Positions 1-9,920 of a stretch of 64,000 nucleotides of DNA are shown here, piece by piece (the stretch's first letter is position 1; the number at the start of each line of letters is the position of its first letter). This DNA comes from Azolla caroliniana. Its lineage: Eukaryota; Polypodiophyta. A program made the translations under genes and the position numbers. Under the pieces are notes generated by a model. The model saw only the letters and a list, made by a program, of their open reading frames with translations. It was not told where the DNA came from and ran no database searches. Where the stretch lies: assembly GCA_043228905.1 (NCBI GenBank), contig JBHGNT010000008.1:14508001-14572000 (forward strand), given 5' to 3'.

Positions 1-1250
1 CTGTGCAGTCCCCACGCCAGAAATCGAGGAGACGATTTATGCACAACGAGTAGGGAAAGATCAAAGCACCTGAGTATGGTACCGAGGCCGAAACATTGGA
101 TCAAAGTGAATCCGATGCGTCCAGGAGCAAAGAGGGACCTCCGAAGACGAGGTTGAAGTTGGCTGAGAGGGTCACGAAATCGGCGAACTAGACGTTACGC
201 CGATCCACCGGCCAAAAGATCTCGTAATTTGGTATGGGTACAATGAGTATATGGCGCATCATTATGCATATATGGTGATGGTGGAAAATGTGCGTGAGCC
301 GGAGAGCTACGCAGAAGTGGCCAAGGACGCAAATTGGTATGCCACTATGGAGGAAGAGATGCATGCGTTAATGGAGAACGAGGCGTAGGACCTGGTTGAC
401 GCCCCAAAGGGTGTAAAGCTGATTAGATGTAGGTGGGTGTACAAGGTCAAGTACAATGCAGATGGCCCGATTAGTGGCATAGGGCTACGCACAAAAACAC
501 GGTATCGATTATGATGAGACCTTTGCGCCAGTTGCGAAGATGACGATTGTTCATGTATTGCTGGCGGTAGCAGTGGCAAAGAGGTGGCACTTACATGAAA
601 TGGATGTAAAGAACGCGTTCCTGCAAGACGATCTTGAGGAACAAGTGTACATGGTATAGCCCCTCAGATTTCTATACGAATGAAACACCTTAGTAGTTTG
701 TTGATTGAAGAAGTCGTTGTATGGACTGAAGCAAGCCACGTATGTCTAGAACGCGAAGATCACGCAAAGGTTGCATAAGGTGGGGTTTGCTCCATCAGAA
801 TCAGACTCTTCACTGTTCATTCGGCCGAGTGGAATTGAGCCGATAATTTAGCATTCTGCTTTATGTTGATGATCTAGTTATCGCTAGTGCCGATCTCAAA
901 GAAATCGGCTGAGTAAAGTCTCAGCTTGCGACATCATTCGAAATAAAGGATCTGGGAGGACCTTCATTACTTCCTCAGGATCAAAGTGATCCGAACCCCC
1001 GAAGGCATATCGATCAGCCAACACCATTATGTGTTGAATATGCTCTTCAAGTTCAGGATGGCGGATTGTAAGTCCATCTCAACCCCTTTGGACAGAAACG
1101 TGAAGCTTCGTCGAGATTCGGGAGAGGCGTGCGACCTGACACGGTTCCGACAAATTGTCGGGAGCCTTATCTATTAGAAAATCACTCGGTCGGACCTCAG
1201 TTACCCGGTCGGCCTGAATAGTAAATTCATCTCATAACCAAAGACCAAAT
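1..1250 (+). pseudogene. copia-A reverse transcriptase remnant
   Basis: This is the reverse transcriptase part of a plus-strand Ty1/copia polyprotein whose 5' half lies outside the window. Visible landmarks in order are the linker with MAHHYAYMVMVENVREPE (about 250-305), WVYKVKYNADG (about 436-468), [13 protein letters not shown] (about 603-641), KKSLYGLKQA (about 711-735) and the catalytic LYVDDLVIA (859-885, Tyr-Val-Asp-Asp intact). Several in-frame stops, frameshifts and a small deletion near 475 make it non-functional. It continues into RNase H at 1274. The family identification is certain from the motifs; the copia lineage was not resolved. Confidence 0.85.
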
Positions 1251-1273
1251 ACCTTTAGTGTACGCAAAGGATA

Positions 1274-2089
1274 TTGCAATATGTTAGCGGCACTAAGGAT
1301 AGGGTGTTGTTGTATCGGGCAAGAGTAGCCGAAGAGTTAGTCAGCAACACGAATGCCGATTGGGCCGGAAATGCCGACGATCGCAGGTCTACGTCTGGAT
1401 TCGCGTTTTCACTGGGAAGTGCCGTGATTGCTTGGAGCAATAAAAAGCAACCAATAGTGGCACTATCGAGCACTGAGGCCAAATATCGAGGGGCGGCTAT
1501 CGCCACGTGCGAAGCCATTTGGCTCAAAAGGTTGTTGAAGGATCTGCATGTAGAGGTGTCTGAGCCGACAATGATATACTGTGACAACCTCAGCAACATC
1601 CAACTCATGAAAAACCTTGTCTACCACGCCCAAACAAAGCACATTGAGGTGCACTATCATTTTGTCCGCGAGCGAGTCCTCTCTAGAGAAGTCGAATTGG
1701 TGTATGTTCCGATTGATCGACAGACTGTTGATATCTTCACCAAACCTTTTGGTCTAGACAAGTTGCGGCAATTCCTGGGCATGTTTGGCAGACAACACCT
1801 TGATATGCCGAACTTGAGGGGGAGGAGTGAAAATGAAAAGGAGAGAGATGAAGTTCGAAGAACCGAATCAGATGCAGAATTTGACTTCAACATGACTAAA
1901 GAAGTCAGAACGGCTAGAGAAGTCGGGGACGTATGGATAGATGGAAGAAGATCGGCTAAGAAGAAACTAGCCAAATGCGGGGGGAGCAGCTGGAAAAGAG
2001 AGCCAAAGCCTAAGCCAATGGTACCAAGGGGAAGTGAAGCCGAGAAGGGCAAGAAAGGCGGTAGAGTAAAAAAGGACAAAGCCAGCTGA
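1274..2089 (+). CDS. copia-A RNase H and C-terminal tail
   Basis: An open frame of 271 codons encodes the RNase H end of the copia-A polyprotein. It has NADWAGNADDRRSTSGFAF near residues 27-46, ALSSTEAKYRGAA near 64-76, CDNLSNIQL near 102-110, the KHIEVHYHFVRERV block, and VDIFTKPFG near 152. After the usual copia ending (NLRGR, near 1810) the frame runs on for about 90 residues rich in Lys, Glu and Arg, which is not part of a normal RNase H. The DNA coding NLRGR (TTGAGGGGGAGG) would itself serve as a polypurine tract in most copia elements. The frame is open, but the upstream RT is broken, so no functional protein is expected. Confidence 0.8.
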   Translation: MQYVSGTKDRVLLYRARVAEELVSNTNADWAGNADDRRSTSGFAFSLGSAVIAWSNKKQPIVALSSTEAKYRGAAIATCEAIWLKRLLKDLHVEVSEPTMIYCDNLSNIQLMKNLVYHAQTKHIEVHYHFVRERVLSREVELVYVPIDRQTVDIFTKPFGLDKLRQFLGMFGRQHLDMPNLRGRSENEKERDEVRRTESDAEFDFNMTKEVRTAREVGDVWIDGRRSAKKKLAKCGGSSWKREPKPKPMVPRGSEAEKGKKGGRVKKDKAS

Positions 2090-2542
2090 GTGAAGGCCAA
2101 GACCAAGACATGGGTAGATGTGGTCAAGGGCCTGAAGGAGGAAGAATTGGAGACAACCAATTTGGACAAGACTTGGAACGAATCGGAACCAGCCGATTCA
2201 ATCATGGAAGGTGATTCAGACGAGCCGAATTACACAGAGGCCAAGTGGATGAGGAGGTAGCTAAAGCCGACGCTGACACGGAGGAACCGACGGGTCAAGG
2301 GGCACAAATACCACGACAACAAGGGAGCTGACAAGGGCCTCGGAAGCAGACAAGCCGACCGTAAGGGTCGAGGTGTGCGGAACCAAACGGGTCGAGGATC
2401 GTCAGACCAAAGGGGTCGTGGGCCGTAAGGCCGAACTGGACGAGGAGCACGAGCGAGCCGTTAGGACGCTAGGAGAAGAGGTTGGAATGACAAACCAACT
2501 AGAACTGACACGGAGAGACGTCAAGTTGAGCTTGAGGGGGAA
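2090..2542 (+). other. copia-A accessory stretch between RNase H and 3' LTR
   Basis: About 450 bases of purine-rich, Lys/Glu/Arg-coding sequence separate the RNase H frame from the LTR. A second polypurine tract, CTTGAGGGGGAA, abuts the LTR at 2531-2542. No known domain is visible. A spacer at this place also occurs in copia-B and copia-D. Confidence 0.5.
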
Positions 2543-2950
2543 TGTTGAGAGACAAGCTCAACATGGGCTAAATCGGCTGAAGAAGCCGAGAGCCGAGAGC
2601 CGAGAGTTGTGAGCCGAGTAGGAAGGATTCTGAAAGGCCATTGAGGGTCTATATTCCTATTATAGTAAATAGGAATATTGTAGACAAAATTAGTGTCAGA
2701 CTCATTTATGAGCATTCAAGTACTAACAGTACTTGTGTCAGCCCACTCGTCAAGGGCTTGTATAAAAAGTGCTCACTGAGCACAATGTATGTACAGAGTG
2801 TTCATTATTTGAAATAGAGGTTGTTGTCTGCTCTCTCTGTCTCTGTCTTACACCATTCTCTGTGTTTACCTAACTGTCGAGTTTCCGAAACCAACTATGT
2901 ACTTGGTGTCTATCGCACACGTATTCTTTTTCAGACTTTAACTAGATACA
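2543..2950 (+). repeat. copia-A 3' LTR (right end approximate)
   Basis: The LTR begins with TGTTGAG directly after the polypurine tract CTTGAGGGGGAA and carries a terminal GTTGAG...CTCAAC inverted repeat. A TATA box (GTATAAAAAG) lies near 2759. The 5' LTR is outside the window, so the right end cannot be set by comparison; it lies somewhere near 2930-2960. Confidence 0.6.
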
Positions 2951-3102
2951 TTGCAGTGAGTTAGAGTCCGAACTCGATACATTGTATCGATTTGGAAGGT
3001 CAACTCGATACTATGTAAGCTTAAAAATCTATGTTTATTGTTGAAAAGCAAACTCTTGTATGCCTTTTTAGTTATTTTGATAGCATAGAATAAGCTTGAA
3101 AA
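2951..3102. other. Non-coding, AT-rich spacer
   Basis: No gene or repeat is recognised here. It may hold the 5' flank of the DUF7869-type gene that follows. Confidence 0.4.
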
Positions 3103-3847
3103 ATGAGCCCTAACTCACCATTTTCTGTGGATGAATACCCATTGTCCACAAGTTCTCCTTTCTTGGTGGAGGAATATTGCATTGGTTTATCAAATATCGA
3201 GACTCCACAAAGTATGCCACTAAGTCATGAGTTCTTTGTTGATGAGTACGATCTCAATGAGGAATCGACTAATGCAAGGAATGTTTATCAAACTACGACA
3301 AGTGTTTTAGGTGGTAGACAAATAAACAATCTAGCGCAAGATGAGATATCAATTGCTGGTATAAAGGAGATCAAGTCGGTAACCCCGTTGTATTTTAGGA
3401 GGGTTGCTCGCTATATAGGTTAAGATAGATTTGCTCTAGTAACATCTGAGAATCAACTTACCTTAGATGTTAACAAAGTATGTTGTACTTGTGGGTGTAT
3501 GTCAAGGATGGGAAAGGAAAACTTGCGGTCGTTGTATAGATGGTATCCGACAAAACATCAGACATCTCGATCTCCTCCGGGTATTATCTCTTCACGGCGC
3601 AACAATGTTGTAGGGTAGTGTTCAAGATTTCACTATGTGTTAGCAACATGAGATTACATCGAGTGCAACTACAAGTTTTGAATGATGATCCTAATATCGA
3701 AACCGATAATGTGATAAGTATGAAGGGTGCATCAAGAAGAAATGCGATCAGTTGGATGAAGACATACTTTAAGCTGAATTTTGACGTAATGCCAACTACC
3801 GGTAGGTTGCATCACTCATATAATTACACATGTTGAGAAGTTTATGA
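3103..3847 (+). pseudogene. DUF7869-type gene, N-terminal piece
   Basis: This is the first piece of a transposase-like gene of the family usually annotated DUF7869 (recognised from memory of its layout). From the ATG at 3103 the frame gives an N-terminus with three related motifs (FSVDEYPL, FLVEEYCI, FFVDEYDL) and stops at 3421. Same-frame sequence continues with a Cys-rich segment (VCCTCGCM, about 3478-3501) and LRSLYRWY. After a frameshift near 3600 comes CCRVVFKISLCVSNMRL and then KGASRRNAISWMKTYF...DVMPTTGRLH, the typical segment ahead of the catalytic-like region. A TGA precedes EVY at the break. With stops and frameshifts it is a pseudogene. It continues at 4438 after a solo LTR. Confidence 0.65.
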
Positions 3848-4437
3848 TGTCGTGCCTTTCAGCGCCAGATCGTTGCGTGAGTCAGGTGGGAACCGCTGGG
3901 GTTTTAGACTAGGAGGAGGAAGAATTTGAGATGAATCTAGTTATGAATAGATTGTAAGAAAGAGATAGGAAACTCGTGAATCCCACGAGTATAATATATG
4001 TAGTTTATTAATATTTAGAAACCCTAAAATTTTTTCACACCCTAATTACAATTTACTCCCATCCTTATATAGTGATGGGAGAGGCTTTAACAATCCATAC
4101 CTTTTCTAACTATAGACTTTATGCTTTTTCTAACCTCATGCATTTTTTTTATCAACTATAGTGTTCATGCATGCTAGATGTTCATGTGTTGCATTTTTCA
4201 ATCATGTGTTTTCTTCTAACTAAAGCTTTTTCCTAGAAAATATGCGTGAAATAACCTTTGTATATGGGAAATCTATTTTTTTAATATTCATGATGTGTTA
4301 GTATAATGTTAAGGCTTCAAATAACATGGAGGTACAAGGTTTGAATCTTGCCCTATGCATGTAACATATATTTTAATATTTTCTTCTTTTTCTTTATATT
4401 TATTCAATTAGTTATTTTATATGTTTTTCACGCAGAA
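3848..4437 (-). repeat. Solo LTR inside the DUF7869-type gene
   Basis: The insert starts TGTCGTG and ends near TTTCACGCAGAA. It is flanked by the direct repeat TATGA (3843-3847 and 4438-4442). Removing it and one repeat rejoins the host codons in frame (EVY then EAHYDN), so this is an insertion and not an intron. A minus-strand TATA (RC of TTATATAG, about 4064) and a tRNA-like stretch with a B-box-like GGTTTGAATCTT (about 4340) are visible. Its TGTCGTG start resembles the inserts at 8868 and 26130. The last bases depart from the usual CA, probably by mutation. Confidence 0.6.
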
Positions 4438-4574
4438 TATGAAGCACACTACGACAATGATTCCTATAGATCAGAGATGTGTACATTCAGCGATAGGTAT
4501 GTTGCCTAGAATCAATTCACAAGATTGTGGTCATCGCAGTTTAGTAACGTTATTATACCTAGAAAAGCACGCAT
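4438..4574 (+). pseudogene. DUF7869-type gene, second piece
   Basis: A single frame runs through this piece. It reads EAHYDNDSYRSEM, then one TAG stop, then a segment ending FSNVIIPRKA. It joins the first piece at the TATGA duplication and the third piece (13676) across gypsy-1, where the codons for PRKA and MGYCSIC meet in frame. The layout W..FSNVIIPR followed by CSIC..FKR matches the region just ahead of the catalytic-like domain in DUF7869-type proteins (from memory). Confidence 0.65.
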
Positions 4575-4858
4575 TGTCACGGACAAGTAGACGAGGCTCA
4601 ATACTAAGAGAGTGAGAGAGAGATCATAGACAAGATAATAAGAAAGAGAGAGAGAAAGTAGTCAAGAGAACAAGAACTGAATTATGATTTCATAACTGGT
4701 GTTATTCACCTTGACTAAGGCCAAGGTGAACCCCTGTATTTATACATGTTTATGGGCTCTAAATGTAGCCCCATGCAAAGACTCATTTTCATGCACAAGC
4801 TTCTAGAATGTTCTAGCTTCTGGAGCTTTCTAGAAGCTTCTAAAATTCTACATGTAGA

Positions 4859-5979
4859 TAACAATGGGCCTGGTTCGGTTCGGTTTCTTGGCCTTGAAAC
4901 CAAACCAAACCAAACCAAACCAAACTATTTATTTATAATAAAAACCAAACCAAACCATTTACGGAAATTTTAGAACCAAACCAAACTGGTTTATCATTGT
5001 AAAGAATCGGTGGTGATTCTTGTGTAGCGGAAGAGATGTGTGTTATGTGTATGTGTGAGAGGAATTAGAGGAGAGATGAAAGAACACAAGATAGATAGAA
5101 AAAGGAATACTCAAGAAGAAGGAGATGTATATTAACAAGGAGAATATGATAAATGAAAATGTAGCATTACAAGGAGTCACAACCAACTTAGTATGAAGTA
5201 TGAGGAGGGTGCTTTATATAGAGTCACCCTCTCTCTTCATTAACTTACAACGACCACTCTCTCTCTTGGGGAATGTGAAGACTCATAGTCATGGGGAATA
5301 TGTAACTCATTAGTTATATATCATAGAATATGATTCTATGACACATAGTTAATGTGTAGAGAGTAGTAGTGTGACTCTTGACCTTTGAGTAATCATAGAT
5401 TCTCAAAAGGTGTGTTCACACATTGTGCTATGTTGAGCTTGATTCTCAACAATCATAAATCAAAACCAAACCAAATCATTTTTTTGTGATATTGATTATT
5501 ATACATATTATGAATCTATGTGAGAAAATCATCATAAATTTGGTCATCATACTTATCATAAATTTAGTTATCACACTTATTATAAATTTGGTCATCATAC
5601 CTGCCATAAATTTAGTTATCATACATATTATAATTTTGGTCATCGTACTTATCATAAATTTGATAATCATACATCGAAAGGACACTCTACTTATAATGTA
5701 TATAAAATTTAATAAGTTAGAGCCTAGAGGTTTAAAATTAAAAGTTGAAAGTTGGCCTAAAGATGAAAATTTAGGAATATTTTTTAACCTATAAACCTAT
5801 AAACCTATAAACCTTTAAACCGCTAAACCATGAAATTCAAAATCAAACCGAACCGAAACCAAATCGAATCATAACATTTGAAACCAAACCAAATGGTTTA
5901 TTTATTTTTGAACCAATAAACCATTAACCCACAGTTTAACGGTTCGGTTCGGTTTGAGCCAAAACCGGGCCCATTGCTA
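4859..5979. mobile_element. Non-autonomous hAT-type DNA transposon
   Basis: The ends are TAACAATGGGCC (4859) and GGCCCATTGCTA (ending 5979), a 12-bp terminal inverted repeat with one mismatch. They are flanked by a perfect 8-bp duplication CATGTAGA (4851-4858 and 5980-5987), the length typical of hAT elements. Subterminal GGTTCGGTTCGG and CAAACCAAAC motifs repeat at both ends. There is no transposase. The right half has a tandem ~48-bp unit of ATAAATTTGGTCATCATAC type at 5530-5690. A solo LTR interrupts it; without that the element is about 660 bp. Confidence 0.9.
4998..5451 (-). repeat. Solo copia-type LTR inside the hAT element
   Basis: Starts TG and ends CA, flanked by the 5-bp direct repeat ATCAT (4993-4997 and 5452-5456). 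Read on the minus strand it begins TGTTGAG, with a near GTTGAG...CTCAAC hairpin like the copia LTRs of this window. It has a minus-strand TATA (CTATATAAAG, about 5213-5222). No internal region remains, so it is a solo LTR left by recombination. Confidence 0.85.
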
Positions 5980-6115
5980 CATGTAGAATAGATAATCTAC
6001 AATAATCTAATAAGGTAACATGATTATGGATTGGATGTGTTGGTTAAAACATATCAATTAAATATAGTAGGTCAAGCGTTCGAATCATGACATGACTGTT
6101 GTCATGTCCATGACA

Positions 6116-6129
6116 TTATCCCCCTACTA
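6116..6129 (-). promoter_or_regulatory. gypsy-1 polypurine tract
   Basis: On the minus strand this reads TAGTAGGGGGATAA and touches the 3' LTR. It is the expected priming site for plus-strand DNA synthesis and fixes the element's orientation. Confidence 0.8.
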
Positions 6130-6138
6130 AGGCTGCCT

Positions 6139-7200
6139 CTAAAGATGCCTCCCCGGATTTTGTGGATATTGTTGATGAAATGCATGAACAACATCCGATG
6201 CATTCTCCAAGTGTTGGGCTGGTTCCCAAGTTGCCTCTGAAATGGGATACCCTTTCCATAGGACTAAGTATTGAAGTTGTCGTCGATGCCAACGAGAGTC
6301 CAGAATCTTATCCACCTCATACTCCTCACCTGTGGAAAGCTCAATTGGAGGTGGAGGTGGAGAGTGTCTTCCAGGAATAGTGGATGGATGATAAGGTTCG
6401 AGAAGAGAGGCATGGAAGACATTATGAATCCAGAAATGTGGAGTGACAGAATTGACACACTCAATGATGTAGAAAGGCCCCAACTTCTTGTAATCCAACT
6501 TTCTGCAAGGTCGAATAGTATCAACATGGCGATGTAAGAGCCAAATTTGATCACCAACTGCAAAGGCGGCTGTAGTGGAACGACAATGATCAGCTTGCAC
6601 TTTATATTGGTCCTTTGCAAGGATGAGTTTAAGGGAGAGGTCTTGATGAATGTCGGCTAAAATACGAGCACGTCCTTCCGATGATGGGTTGACAGAGTTT
6701 CCAGGGATGGAAATACTGAAGTGAGGATGGAAACCATAGTTGGCGAAAAATGGGGTGACCCCAGTTGAACCATGTTGCGTATTATTATATGTGAACTTTG
6801 CCAAGGGTAGGAGGTCAACCCAATCATCTTGCTGGTAGCTAAGTGAGCATCAAAGGTATTGCTCAAGAATCTGGTTCACCCGCTCCGTTTGGCCAACGGT
6901 TTGAGGATGATAGGATGAAGACAAATTCACTGTTGTGCCCAATTTTTGAAGGAGCCGCCACCAAAAATGAGAGACAAATTGGGGTCCACGATCTGAGGTG
7001 ACATCATCTAGGGCCCCATGAAGCCGCACCACATTCTTTAAAAATAGATCGGTTGTTGCTTCTGTTGAAATAGTCTTTACACAAGGGGCAAAATGAGCCA
7101 TCTTTGTAAACCGATCTACCGTGACGAGAGGCAAGTTAGTGATGAAATCCATGGAAATTGATGCCCAAGGCCTGTTGGGAATGGGAAGTGGTTGGAGCAA
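6139..7200 (-). pseudogene. gypsy-1 integrase core and chromodomain
   Basis: The minus strand encodes the integrase catalytic core (ISMDFITNLP, then SDRGPQFVSHFW and SSYHPQTVGQTERVNQ, giving the D, D and E residues). The integrase C-terminus (KLDYKKLGPFYI) and a terminal chromodomain (YLVLWKGYPISEATWEPAQ) follow. The chromodomain would bind modified histone tails and steer integration. A short deletion removes residues between LPLVT and VDRF, and a stop near 6845 splits the frame. Confidence 0.85.
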
Positions 7201-7692
7201 CCCATATGGCCTATGGTGGACGACTTTGGATCTAGCACAAGTATCACATGTCTTGATGAATTCCTTGATGAACTTCCATGGTTGAGGCCACCAATATCCT
7301 CATGAGATTAATTCGAGTGTCTTTGTAACGCCAAAATGACCAACCAAGGGGTCATCATGACACTTTTGGAGAACTTGAGTTCGACATCGGCCCTCCAGAA
7401 CATATAAGAGTTGGTCTCGGTAAAGCAATCCCCCCTTGAATCTGAAGCGGTCAAGGTCTTCCTTGGTCTTGGATTTAGACGGATCAATAAGAGCTTCCTG
7501 AATTGCATTGGCAAATTTGTCGGTGGGAAGTGCTTTGGCTATCTCCTCAAGAAAAGAGTCGTCATGGAGCATGCATGTGGTGAAGAGCTGGAATTGATAT
7601 GGTTTAAGCAAACATTGAGATTGTTGAGCATAGGCATCATCCCTTGGGCTCAACGCAAAATCCGACCATTGTGAAAGAGCATCAACCTTCAT
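7201..7692 (-). pseudogene. gypsy-1 integrase zinc-binding (HHCC) region
   Basis: The reading frame has KCHDDPLVGHFGVTKTLELIS, a stop, and then TCDTC-type cysteines near 7235-7250. These are the His-His-Cys-Cys zinc-binding N-terminus of a gypsy integrase. Upstream residues (DRFRFKGGLLYRDQLLYV) are the usual RNase H to integrase linker. Confidence 0.75.
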
Positions 7693-8205
7693 GTTTTGTG
7701 CCCCAGCCGAAAGACAATTTCAAAGTCATAGTCGGCTAAGAAAGTTGACCAACGGGCCTGCCACCAATTCAAAGTACGGGTTGTTGAGAAATACAATAAA
7801 TTTTTATGATCTGTTAATACCTTAACCCGATGTTGCGCCCCAGCCAAGTAAGGTCTCCACTCCGTGAAAGCTGCCACTATAGCCGCGAGCTCCTTGTCGT
7901 AGATGGGATAGTTGATTCTTGAGCTGTGAATTTTCGGGAGTAGTACCAATGGGAAAGTCGGAGGCATCTGTTTCAACTTGAAAAGGCTTAGTAGGGTCGA
8001 CGTGAAGGAGGACTGGAGCTCGGGTAAAAACTTCCTTGAGTAGGTCGAAGGCGTGTTGTGTAGATGGAGTCCATAGAAACGACATCCCTTTATGAGTAAG
8101 CTCAATCAAGGGTTGGACTATGACGGAGAACCCCTTGATAAATCTCCGATAGAAATTTGCAAAACCAAGGAACGACTGGACATCCTTTACTCGTTTTGGA
8201 GTGGC
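7689..8205 (-). pseudogene. gypsy-1 RNase H domain
   Basis: Two overlapping frames separated by a frameshift carry the gypsy RNase H. One has [13 protein letters not shown] (catalytic Asp). The other has [24 protein letters not shown] and RWSTFLADYDFEIVF, the last being the conserved end before the linker. Confidence 0.8.
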
Positions 8206-8595
8206 TCATTCTTGAATTGTCTTGATTTTCCTTGGATCCATGGTGATGCCCTGGGGGGAGATAACATAACCAAGAAATTCTAGTTGGATGAAGCCCTTCT
8301 CCAAATTTTCATCGAAATATGTGCAAAGAGCCTCTAGTTCTGGTTCAGAGAGACCATAGATGGGCCCAAAGGGTGGAGATATGCCCTCCTGTAGATCGAT
8401 CGGAAAATCATATGGTCGATGCTTCGGTAAGTGATCTGCATTCTTCTTCTCGAACACGTCAGCAAAGTCACTATATTTGGATGGAAGCAAGTCCAGATTG
8501 GCTTTCATAGGAATCAAAGCTGGGGTACTCGACTCTGAGTCGTTGCCCATTGAGATGGAATGCATTATGACTGGGCCATGAGCATCCGAGTGCAT
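8206..8595 (-). pseudogene. gypsy-1 reverse transcriptase, catalytic core deleted
   Basis: The frame begins with the RT N-terminal block (HRPYDFPIDLQEG, PPFGPIYGLSEPELEAL, ENLEKGFIQ). It then passes straight to [17 protein letters not shown], the thumb side of RT. The fingers and palm, including the YxDD motif, are missing while the frame stays open. This copy cannot reverse transcribe itself. Confidence 0.85.
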
Positions 8596-8867
8596 TGGTC
8601 TGAGTTGAATGGAGGAGTGCTTGATAGAAAATGATTTGGGCCATTATGACACAATGACATTGGAAGCCATTCCAACCTCCATTTGAGTTTGCGGTTAAAA
8701 TGTAAGTGGTGGTTGTGCCAATCTATAACACGGTTATTCGCTTTCAACCAAGACAACCCAAGTATGATTGGATGCTGCGGTGAAGTGATGAGGTAAAATG
8801 ATAAGGCCTCATGATGGGTCCCGAGTTGCAAAATGAGGGGGACCGTGGCTTTGGTGACTGCGCTGTC
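8565..8867 (-). pseudogene. gypsy-1 protease, C-terminal half
   Basis: Reads AVTKATVPLILQLGTHHEAL and then HPIILGLSWLKANNRVIDW, the end of a gypsy aspartic protease and the start of its RT linker. The catalytic half lies across the insert, at about 12345-12480. Confidence 0.8.
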
Positions 8868-9084
8868 GTGAAAATACGACGAGGATATGCAAACTTGAGG
8901 CAGGACCCCGGGGCCTCCGACTAGAGGATATCACATTCATGCTTTTATATTTTTAACAATTAACAGAAATAAGAAATTTAATAATTTTCATTAACAAAGG
9001 AAAAGGAAATTACAATATGTCCCAAGTTTGGGATTTAGAAGTTTTAGGTTTATTAAGATTAATATAAAAGAAAAATTAGGGGTT

Positions 9085-9340
9085 TTGAGAGATATCGCTT
9101 CCGTAGGGAAAATTAGGATTAGGTTATATGAGTATTATGGCTTCCGTAGGGAAGATTAGGGTTTTTGAGTGTTATGGCTTCCGTAGGGAAGATTAGGGTT
9201 TTCAAGTGTTATGGCTTACGTAGGGAATTTTAGGATTAGGTTATATGAGTATTATGGCTTCCGTAGGGAAGATTAGGGTGTATGGCTTCCGTAAGGAAAT
9301 TTAGGGATTATGAGAGTTATGGCTTCCATAAGATAAGGGA
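9085..9340. repeat. Minisatellite, GGCTTCCGTAGGGAAGATTAGG unit
   Basis: About six degenerate copies of a unit around the core CTTCCGTAGGGAA-TTAGG, each followed by a variable GTTATATGAGTATTAT-like stretch. Unit length varies from about 30 to 60 bases. Confidence 0.8.
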
Positions 9341-9429
9341 CCTAAGAAGGAAAAGAAAATAATATTGAGAGCATGAGTGTAGGTAAAAAAATGGAATTTT
9401 ATATGGAGTTCTCCCTTGATCATCTACAT

Positions 9430-9620
9430 GTCCACTTTTTGTTGCATGGCCTCTATTTTTAGTTGCTTAGCTTTTTCTTTTAGTTGCATATATTTTTAGT
9501 TGCATGGCTTTTTCGTTTAGTTGCATGTGATCGTCCACATGACCTTTACTTTTTTGCATGCACTCCAACTTTAGTTGCTTGCGTCCACATGGCCTTTACT
9601 TTAGTTCTCTTCACGTTACT
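9430..9620. repeat. TTTTAGTTGCATG-rich repeat
   Basis: The motif TTTAGTTGC, often followed by ATGG or TTG, recurs about seven times, interspersed with GTCCACATGGCC. It looks like a decayed ~30-bp tandem repeat. Confidence 0.6.
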
Positions 9621-9649
9621 TTAGTTTGTTGCATGATCCAATCTTCTGT

Positions 9650-9920
9650 CCGTCCGCGTCCAACCTCGTCCGGTAGCCGGTTCCGTCCGATCGCCGAATC
9701 CCTCGCCGGCCGGTTCCATTTTGCTTGCCGGCCGGTTCCGGTTTGCTTGCCAACCGGTTCCGGTTCCAGTTTGCTTGCCGGTTGCGGTTGCGGTTTTGCT
9801 TACCGGCCGGTTCTGGATCCGGTTTTGCTTGCCGGTTCCGAATCCGGTTTTGCTTGCCGGCTGGTTCCGGTTCCGGTTTTGCTCGCCGGCCAGTTCCGGT
9901 TCTGATTTTGCTTACTGGCG
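9650..9920. repeat. CCGGTTCCGGTTTTGCTTG minisatellite
   Basis: A GC-rich tandem array of about ten units related to GCCGGTTCCGGTTTTGCTTG in otherwise AT-rich DNA. Open frames across it on both strands (for example FRFACRP-type peptides) reflect the repeat period, not genes. A related CCGG-rich array is at 26518-26730. Confidence 0.8.

Larger units (their letters stand above)
4575..6115 (-). repeat. gypsy-1 3' LTR (left copy), split by a hAT element
   Basis: Aligns base by base with 13264-13670 once 4859-5987 (hAT element plus one target duplication) is removed, leaving about 412 bp. It runs from TGTCACGG to CCATGACA. On the minus strand it carries a TATAAATACAGG promoter (about 4735-4745). 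TTCTAGAA/AGCTTC heat-shock-like repeats lie at about 4798-4845, upstream of the TATA. Confidence 0.9.

Noticed and set aside
3848-4437. Possible intron of the split gene (TTTTTCACGCAG looks like an acceptor)
   Set aside because: The segment is flanked by an exact TATGA duplication, starts TGTCGTG, and removing it with one duplicate restores the reading frame. It is an inserted LTR.
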